Below, in pieces: positions 14,575-18,670 of a stretch of DNA of 18,670 nt. Source of the stretch: an uncultured Prevotellaceae bacterium (GTDB lineage Bacteria > Bacteroidota > Bacteroidia > Bacteroidales > Bacteroidaceae). The DNA lies in NCBI GenBank assembly GCA_945827465.1, contig CALZOH010000032.1, positions 1 to 18,670 on the forward strand, written 5' to 3'. Numbering within the stretch: the stretch's first letter is position 1; each line of letters starts with the position of its first letter. Under the pieces are notes generated by a model. That model had not been told where the DNA came from. It worked only from the letters and a program-made list of their open reading frames with translations, and did not search any database. The position numbers were made by a program, and so were the translations under genes.

Positions 14575-14793
14575 ATGTCCAAACAATCGGCAATTGAGCA
14601 AGATGGAATTATTCTTGAGGCACTCTCTAATGCAATGTTTCGTGTTGAGTTGGAGAATGGTCACAAGATTACAGCTCATTTATCAGGAAAGATGAGACTG
14701 CATTATATCAGAATCCTCCCTGGTGATAAAGTAAAGGTCGAGATGAGTCCATATGACTTGTCTAAGGGCAGAATAGTGTTTAGATATAAATAA
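14575..14793 (+). CDS. infA: Translation initiation factor IF-1
   Basis: IF-1 binds the A site of the 30S subunit and supports IF-2 and IF-3 during initiation. The 72-residue product is a single S1-type OB-fold. It begins MSKQSAIEQDGIILEALSNA, contains MFRVELENGHKITAHLSGKM at about residues 21-40, and then RLHYIRILPGDKVKVEMSPY and DLSKGRIVFRYK. This matches the family end to end in its usual 72-residue length. It is 7 bases after map and 10 before rpmJ. Confidence 0.98.
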   Translation: MSKQSAIEQDGIILEALSNAMFRVELENGHKITAHLSGKMRLHYIRILPGDKVKVEMSPYDLSKGRIVFRYK

Positions 14794-14803
14794 AAGAATA
14801 AAT

Positions 14804-14920
14804 ATGAAGACAAAGGTATCTATAAAGAAGCGTACTCCCGAGTGTAAGATCGTTCGTCGTAAGGGACGTTTATTTGTAATTAATAAGAAGAACCCTAAGT
14901 ATAAAATGCGTCAGGGTTAA
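14804..14920 (+). CDS. rpmJ: 50S ribosomal protein L36 (bL36), zinc-free form
   Basis: L36 is the smallest large-subunit protein and stabilises 23S rRNA helices near domain VI. The 38-residue product reads MKTKVSIKKRTPECKIVRRK followed by GRLFVINKKNPKYKMRQG. The zinc-ribbon ligands of the C-plus form (three Cys and one His) are reduced to a single Cys14. The other positions hold Thr, Asn and Tyr, so metal binding is lost. This C-minus pattern is normal in Bacteroidetes. The frame is complete, from ATG at 14804 to TAA at 14918-14920. Confidence 0.96.
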   Translation: MKTKVSIKKRTPECKIVRRKGRLFVINKKNPKYKMRQG

Positions 14921-14946
14921 TACTAAGCAAATTTTTAAGTTTATAT

Positions 14947-15327
14947 ATGGCAATAAGAATTGTTGGTGTAGATTTACCTCAGAATAAAAGAGGTGAAATT
15001 GCTTTGACCTATATTTTTGGTATAGGCCGTAGCAGTGCCGCGAAAATATTAGATAAGGCTGGTATTGATCGCGACATAAAGGTGAAAGATTGGACGGATG
15101 ATCAGACTGCTAAGATTCGTGAAGTTATTTCCGCCGATTTCAAAGTTGAAGGTGATCTTCGTTCCGAAGTTCAGATGAACATCAAGCGTTTGATGGACAT
15201 TGGTTGTTATCGTGGCGTTCGCCATCGTATCGGACTCCCCGTTCGCGGACAGAGTACAAAGAATAATGCTCGTACACGTAAGGGAAAGAAGAAGACTGTT
15301 GCTAACAAGAAAAAAGCTACTAAATAA
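14947..15327 (+). CDS. rpsM: 30S ribosomal protein S13 (uS13)
   Basis: S13 is in the 30S head, forms intersubunit bridges with L5, and its C-terminal tail touches the P-site tRNA. The 126-residue product starts MAIRIVGVDLPQNKRGEIAL, has a helix-hairpin-helix stretch YIFGIGRSSAAKILDKAGID at about residues 23-42, and the signature CYRGVRHRIGLPVRGQSTKN at about 87-106. It ends with a basic tail KGKKKTVANKKKATK. Length is typical. It opens the alpha segment, 26 bases after rpmJ. Confidence 0.98.
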   Translation: MAIRIVGVDLPQNKRGEIALTYIFGIGRSSAAKILDKAGIDRDIKVKDWTDDQTAKIREVISADFKVEGDLRSEVQMNIKRLMDIGCYRGVRHRIGLPVRGQSTKNNARTRKGKKKTVANKKKATK

Positions 15328-15335
15328 TAGATAAT

Positions 15336-15725
15336 ATGGCAAAGAAAGTAGTTTCAACAAAGAAAAGAGTTGTTAAGATTGATGCTAACGGACAGCTTCA
15401 TGTTCATAGTTCATTCAATAATATAATTGTCTCTTTGACTAACAGTGAAGGCGAGGTTATTTCTTGGTCTTCGGCTGGTAAAATGGGATTCAGAGGCTCT
15501 AAGAAGAATACTCCTTATGCCGCTCAGATGGCTGCTCAAGATTGTGCAAAAGTTGCCTTTGATCTGGGTTTAAGGAAGGTGAAAGCCTATGTTAAGGGAC
15601 CCGGTAATGGTCGTGAGTCTGCTATTAGAGCTGTCGACGGTGCTGGTATTATGGTAACTGAGATTGTTGATGTTACACCGCTTCCGCACAATGGTTGTCG
15701 TCCTCCCAAAAGAAGAAGAGTATAG
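15336..15725 (+). CDS. rpsK: 30S ribosomal protein S11 (uS11)
   Basis: S11 is on the 30S platform, near the E-site mRNA and the anti-Shine-Dalgarno end of 16S rRNA. The 129-residue protein has HVHSSFNNIIVSLTNSEGEV at about residues 22-41 and SAGKMGFRGSKKNTPYAAQM at about 46-65. The signature is VKGPGNGRESAIRAVDGAG at about 87-105. It ends TPLPHNGCRPPKRRRV, as usual for S11. In Flavobacteriia, S11 neighbours help to hold the 3' end of 16S rRNA. It lies 8 bases after rpsM. Confidence 0.98.
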   Translation: MAKKVVSTKKRVVKIDANGQLHVHSSFNNIIVSLTNSEGEVISWSSAGKMGFRGSKKNTPYAAQMAAQDCAKVAFDLGLRKVKAYVKGPGNGRESAIRAVDGAGIMVTEIVDVTPLPHNGCRPPKRRRV

Positions 15726-15750
15726 TTGTTAATTGAAAAATATTTAAGAA

Positions 15751-16356
15751 ATGGCTAAATATACAGGTCCTAAAACACGTATTGCCCGAAAGTTCGGAGA
15801 ACCGATTTATGGCCCCGATAAGGTTTTAAGTAGAAGAAATTTTCCTCCCGGTCAGCATGGTAATGACCGTCGTCGTAAAACTTCTGAGTATGGAACGATG
15901 TTGGCTGAAAAGCAAAAGGCTAAGTATACCTATGGTGTACTTGAGCGTCAGTTCCGCAATATGTTTGATAAGGCTTCTCGCACTGGCGGTGTAACTGGTG
16001 AGGTTTTGATGCAACTTTTAGAGTCTCGTTTGGACAATATTGTGTATCGTTTGGGAATCGCACCTACGCGTGCTGCTGCGCGTCAGTTGGTCAATCATAA
16101 ACATATTGTTGTGAATGGTGACGTGGTTAATATTCCGTCTTATTCTGTTAAGGCAGGCCAGATTATTGGTGTTCGTGAGAAGTCGAAATCTCTTGAAGTT
16201 ATTTCTGAATCGTTGGCTGGTTTCAACCACAGTAAGTATCCTTGGATTGAGTGGGATGAAAATACCAAGAGTGGTAAGTTCCTTCACTTGCCTGAGAGGT
16301 CCGATATTCCTGAGAACATCAAGGAACAGTTGATCGTTGAGTTGTATTCTAAATAA
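15751..16356 (+). CDS. rpsD: 30S ribosomal protein S4 (uS4), cysteine-free
   Basis: S4 is a primary 16S rRNA binder that starts assembly of the 5' domain and, with S5, controls decoding fidelity. In E. coli it represses the alpha operon. The 201-residue product begins MAKYTGPKTRIARKFGEPIY. The S4 RNA-binding domain follows at about residues 91-155 (ESRLDNIVYRLGIAPTRAAA, RQLVNHKHIVVNG). It has no cysteine at all, so it lacks the N-terminal zinc site found in some bacterial S4 proteins. The gene is 25 bases after rpsK and 10 before rpoA. Confidence 0.97.
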   Translation: MAKYTGPKTRIARKFGEPIYGPDKVLSRRNFPPGQHGNDRRRKTSEYGTMLAEKQKAKYTYGVLERQFRNMFDKASRTGGVTGEVLMQLLESRLDNIVYRLGIAPTRAAARQLVNHKHIVVNGDVVNIPSYSVKAGQIIGVREKSKSLEVISESLAGFNHSKYPWIEWDENTKSGKFLHLPERSDIPENIKEQLIVELYSK

Positions 16357-16366
16357 AATTTAATCC

Positions 16367-17359
16367 ATGGCGATATTAGCATTTCAGAAACCTGATAAAG
16401 TAATAATGTTGGAAGAGTCTTCCACCTATGGGAAATTTGAATTCCGTCCTTTGGAACCTGGCTTTGGTACCACTATAGGTAACGCTTTGCGTAGAATTCT
16501 TTTATCTTCATTGGAAGGCTTTGCAATCAATACCGTCAAGATTGAGGGCGTTGAGCATGAGTTTTCTACTGTCCCAGGTGTCCGCGAGGATGTTACCAAT
16601 ATTATTTTGAACTTGAAGCAAGTTCGTTTCAAACAATTAATTAATGAGTTTGATAATGAAAAAGTTAGTATCACCGTCGAAAATTCTACTGATTTTAAAG
16701 CCGGTGATATAGGTAAATCCCTTACCGGATTTGAAGTGTTAAATCCTGAATTGGTAATCTGTCATATTGATCCCAAAGCATCAATGCGAATTGAGCTCAC
16801 TATCAATAGAGGCCGCGGTTATGTTCCTGCCGAGGAGAATCGACAGTTTTGTACTGCAGTTAATGTGTTACCAATTGACTCCATTTACACCCCTATCCGT
16901 AATGTAAAATACACGGTGGATGATTTTCGTGTAGAGCAGAAGACTGACTACGAACGATTGACATTAGAAGTTTCAACTGATGGATCCATTACTCCTAAAG
17001 AGTCTTTGAAAGAGGCTGCAAAGGTGCTTATTCATCACTTTATGTTGTTCTCTGAGGATAAAATTACCATTGAGAATGCAAGTGAAGATACCAATGAAGA
17101 GTTTGATGAAGAGGTATTGCGTATGCGTCAACTTCTCAAGACCAAGCTTGTTGATATGAACCTTTCTGTTCGAGCTCTCAATTGTTTGAAAGCTGCTGAT
17201 GTTGATACTTTGGGAGATTTGGTTCGTTTCAATAAGAATGACCTGCTTAAATTCCGTAATTTCGGTAAGAAGTCTCTTTCTGAATTGGAAGATTTGTTGG
17301 TTAGTTTGAATCTGTCTTTTGGAATAGATATATCCAAGTATAAATTTGAAAAAGATTAA
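16367..17359 (+). CDS. rpoA: RNA polymerase alpha subunit
   Basis: The alpha subunit dimer nucleates RNA polymerase assembly, and its C-terminal domain binds UP elements and activators. The 330-residue product has an N-terminal domain (about residues 1-235) with YGKFEFRPLEPGFGTTIGNA at 21-40 and LRRILLSSLEG at 41-51. An acidic linker follows at about 236-250. The C-terminal domain (about 255-320) has Arg269, Asn272, Gly300, Lys302 and Ser303 aligned with E. coli R265, N268, G296, K298 and S299, the DNA-contacting set. The domain is therefore competent for UP-element binding. It lies 10 bases after rpsD and 3 before rplQ. Confidence 0.98.
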   Translation: MAILAFQKPDKVIMLEESSTYGKFEFRPLEPGFGTTIGNALRRILLSSLEGFAINTVKIEGVEHEFSTVPGVREDVTNIILNLKQVRFKQLINEFDNEKVSITVENSTDFKAGDIGKSLTGFEVLNPELVICHIDPKASMRIELTINRGRGYVPAEENRQFCTAVNVLPIDSIYTPIRNVKYTVDDFRVEQKTDYERLTLEVSTDGSITPKESLKEAAKVLIHHFMLFSEDKITIENASEDTNEEFDEEVLRMRQLLKTKLVDMNLSVRALNCLKAADVDTLGDLVRFNKNDLLKFRNFGKKSLSELEDLLVSLNLSFGIDISKYKFEKD

Positions 17360-17362
17360 ATC

Positions 17363-17866
17363 ATGAGACATAATAAAAAGTTTAACCATCTGAGTCGTAC
17401 AGCCTCTCACCGCGCTTCAATGCTTGCTAATATGGCTTGCTCATTGATTCGCTATAAGAGAATTACTACGACTGTAGCTAAAGCAAAGGCTTTGAGGAAG
17501 TATGTTGAACCCTTGGTTACAAAGAGTAAGGATGATACAACTAACTCTCGTCGTGTTGTATTTAGTTATTTGAAAGATAAGGAAGCCGTTAAAGAATTAT
17601 TTAAGGAGATTTCTGTAAAGGTAGCAGAGCGTCCCGGAGGTTATACCCGTATTATTAAGTTGGGAACTCGTCAGGATGATGGCGCTGCTATGTGCTTCAT
17701 CGAGTTTGTTGATTTTGACGAGAACATGGCAAAGGCTGTTAAGAAGAAGTCGCGTACGCGTCGTGCCGGTCGCCGTTCTGGTGCAAAGGAACAACTTTCT
17801 GAAGAGCAGGAAGCAGTAGTTGAATCAACTGAATCAACTGAAGTAGCTGCTGAGGAAACGAAGTAA
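17363..17866 (+). CDS. rplQ: 50S ribosomal protein L17 (bL17) with a charged C-terminal tail
   Basis: L17 is a bacterial-specific large-subunit protein near the tunnel exit. The 167-residue product begins MRHNKKFNHLSRTASHRASM and has the core LIRYKRITTTVAKAKALRKY at about residues 28-47 and RPGGYTRIIKLGTRQDDGA at about 90-108. The core ends near residue 120. A basic patch KKKSRTRRAGRRSGAK (about 127-142) is followed by an acidic Ser/Thr/Glu tail containing a short tandem repeat. The extension is common in Bacteroidetes L17 and is likely disordered. It is the last gene of the run, with a terminator 22 bases downstream. Confidence 0.97.
   Translation: MRHNKKFNHLSRTASHRASMLANMACSLIRYKRITTTVAKAKALRKYVEPLVTKSKDDTTNSRRVVFSYLKDKEAVKELFKEISVKVAERPGGYTRIIKLGTRQDDGAAMCFIEFVDFDENMAKAVKKKSRTRRAGRRSGAKEQLSEEQEAVVESTESTEVAAEETK
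17821..17842 (+). repeat. 9-bp tandem repeat (TGAATCAAC) in the rplQ tail
   Basis: About two and a half copies of TGAATCAAC occur head to tail, with two perfect copies at 17821-17829 and 17830-17838. They encode the ESTEST run in the disordered acidic tail of L17. The period is a multiple of three, so copy-number changes would keep the reading frame. Confidence 0.8.
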
Positions 17867-17887
17867 ATTTCCTTTTAATATGCGATG

Positions 17888-17922
17888 AAAGAAGTCGAGC
17901 CTATATTGGGCTCGACTTCTTT
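17888..17922 (+). terminator. Rho-independent terminator after rplQ
   Basis: A perfect 14-bp stem pairs AAAGAAGTCGAGCC (17888-17901) with GGCTCGACTTCTTT (17909-17922) around a 7-base loop. It begins 22 bases after the rplQ stop. The downstream T-run is short and interrupted (TTCTTT, within the stem arm), and the structure is symmetrical enough to work in both directions. It is the natural end point for the ribosomal protein transcript. Confidence 0.85.
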
Positions 17923-18102
17923 GCGTATGACGGGTTAAGCATCCGAATGTCTGACTTGGGTTTCGGGCCGACTAAAATTGTCCGTTTTTTACAAATGATA
18001 TTGCTTGGGATAACTGAACTTTGCTTTCGCAATGATAATAGAATGAACAACAATTTGCCCATGGTATGACACAAATATCAGGCCTTAATTATCAATGTCG
18101 AT
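17923..18102. other. Noncoding spacer after the ribosomal run
   Basis: These 180 bases contain no open frame that looks like a gene. I see one weak match to the Bacteroidetes -7 box (GAACTTTG at 18016-18023, one mismatch to TAnnTTTG), but no convincing -33 partner at the right distance. A small stem TTGC/GCAA occurs at 18021-18032. No tRNA, repeat or attachment site was recognised. Confidence 0.5.
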
Positions 18103-18258
18103 ATGAAGAAAGTGCTATATGTATTGCTGCCGCAGTTCGCGGAGCATGAGTTGCCATATCTCACTCAGACGTTGCGCTCTGATGCAATGGCGATGAAAGA
18201 GAATTACAAACTGGGGCTTGTGGAGGTTGCTAAGATGATGTCGCAGGCGGGTGGTTAA
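18103..18258 (+). pseudogene. Probable remnant of a DJ-1/PfpI-family protein
   Basis: The 51-residue frame opens with MKKVLYVLLPQFAEHELPYL and continues through SDAMAMKEN. This resembles the first strand and helix of the roughly 190-residue DJ-1/PfpI proteins (class I glutamine amidotransferase-like) common in Bacteroidales. After about residue 34 the resemblance stops. The nucleophile-elbow cysteine and the rest of the fold are absent, and the frame ends with TAA at 18256-18258. The most likely explanation is an internal deletion that left the 5' end joined to unrelated sequence. A real small protein cannot be excluded. It overlaps a possible GTG start of the next gene by 8 bases. The family assignment is from memory of the pattern, not from a search. 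Confidence 0.45.
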
Positions 18259-18274
18259 GGCAGTACATTCTGAG

Positions 18275-18619
18275 ATGCTGAAAAACTATTTGCGTGTTTT
18301 CGTGTTGATGCTTTCACTTCACATATTTCTATATGTGTGGAAAGCGCAGATGCCTCTTGTTCTATATTTGTCACAACCTTTCGACATGAAGATGGTTGCA
18401 ATGGCGGGGATGTGCATATTAACAGTAGTAGTGCTTTTCATCTCACAAGTGAGAAATACCTGTCTGTCCGTATGGCCCAAACAGTTTGGAATAACAACAG
18501 TTTCTGTTGTTCTGCTTTCTGTACTGATGCTTCTTTTCACTGCCGTTTGTTTTACAAAAGGTCTCCGGGGGTTTGGACTGTTACTATATGGAAGCCTCGT
18601 CACACCTCTTTTGAAGTAA
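18275..18619 (+). CDS. Hypothetical multi-pass membrane protein
   Basis: I do not recognise the family. From the ATG at 18275 the product has 114 residues. Three clear hydrophobic helices are visible, around LRVFVLMLSLHIFLYVW (residues 5-21), MVAMAGMCILTVVVLFI and VSVVLLSVLMLLFTAVCF. A fourth, weaker one near the C-terminus is GFGLLLYGSLVTPLL. A basic loop (QVRNTCLSVWPKQ) separates the second and third helices. There is no signal peptide distinct from the first helix and no catalytic motif. An in-frame GTG at 18251 would add 8 residues, but it overlaps the upstream fragment; the ATG is preferred. It lies downstream of the ribosomal terminator, so it is probably expressed separately. Confidence 0.55.
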   Translation: MLKNYLRVFVLMLSLHIFLYVWKAQMPLVLYLSQPFDMKMVAMAGMCILTVVVLFISQVRNTCLSVWPKQFGITTVSVVLLSVLMLLFTAVCFTKGLRGFGLLLYGSLVTPLLK

Positions 18620-18624
18620 GCGTT

Positions 18625-18636
18625 CGGCGAAAGCCG
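18625..18636 (+). other. Small GAAA-capped hairpin at the window end
   Basis: CGGC (18625-18628) pairs with GCCG (18633-18636) around a GAAA tetraloop, a stable GNRA hairpin, just after the membrane protein stop codon. There is no T-run behind it, so it does not look like a standard terminator. It may be part of a larger structured RNA running past the end of the window. Confidence 0.3.
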
Positions 18637-18670
18637 CTCAGATACACCTCAAAAGGCGGTGGCTGCTAAC

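Noticed and set aside
48..17922. A defence system, CRISPR array, tRNA or insertion sequence within the run
   Set aside because: The run is packed with intact housekeeping genes, and no repeat-spacer pattern, cloverleaf or transposase was seen.
18016..18057. Bacteroidetes-type promoter (TTTG and TAnnTTTG boxes) before the DJ-1 remnant
   Set aside because: Only partial -7 matches occur, and no -33 element lies at the accepted 19-23 base spacing.
18337..18669. A 110-residue frame overlapping the membrane protein
   Set aside because: It is rich in Cys, Ser and His with no coherent domain. The overlapping frame has clear transmembrane segments and is the better candidate.

Overview
This window is a chromosomal segment from a member of the Bacteroidota, most likely the order Bacteroidales. 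The placement rests on the protein sequences, on the gene order (rpsL-rpsG-fusA running straight into rpsJ with no tuf between, and map between secY and infA), on the zinc-ligand-free forms of L36, S14 and S4, on the long tails of S3 and L17, and on the near absence of Shine-Dalgarno sequences before the start codons. No genus can be named with confidence. The first 47 bases are not genomic: they are an Illumina Nextera P7/i7/Read 2 adapter left on the contig end.

Positions 53-17866 hold one co-directional run of 33 genes, the fused str, S10, spc and alpha ribosomal protein operons. The str part is rpsL, rpsG, fusA. The S10 part is rpsJ, rplC, rplD, rplW, rplB, rpsS, rplV, rpsC, rplP, rpmC, rpsQ. 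The spc part is rplN, rplX, rplE, rpsN, rpsH, rplF, rplR, rpsE, rpmD, rplO, secY, map, infA, rpmJ. The alpha part is rpsM, rpsK, rpsD, rpoA, rplQ. All genes are intact. Most are separated by 1-36 bases, and two pairs overlap through a TAATG stop/start. The products build both ribosomal subunits and also supply elongation factor G, initiation factor IF-1, the SecY translocon channel, methionine aminopeptidase and the RNA polymerase alpha subunit. Ribosome assembly, translation, nascent-chain export and processing, and transcription are therefore co-expressed. Three larger spacers (rpsL-rpsG, fusA-rpsJ, rpsN-rpsH) can fold and are the best candidates for regulatory RNA elements. rplF is the only gene with a canonical AGGAGG in noncoding DNA.

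A 14-bp perfect inverted repeat at 17888-17922 closes the run as a probable terminator. The last 750 bases are accessory in character: a noncoding stretch of about 180 bases, a short ORF that looks like the decayed N-terminus of a DJ-1/PfpI-family protein, and an unrecognised small multi-pass membrane protein. I found no tRNA, rRNA, CRISPR array, insertion sequence or defence system. Apart from the observations listed, this is an ordinary, highly conserved housekeeping locus, and I see no undescribed multi-gene system in it.
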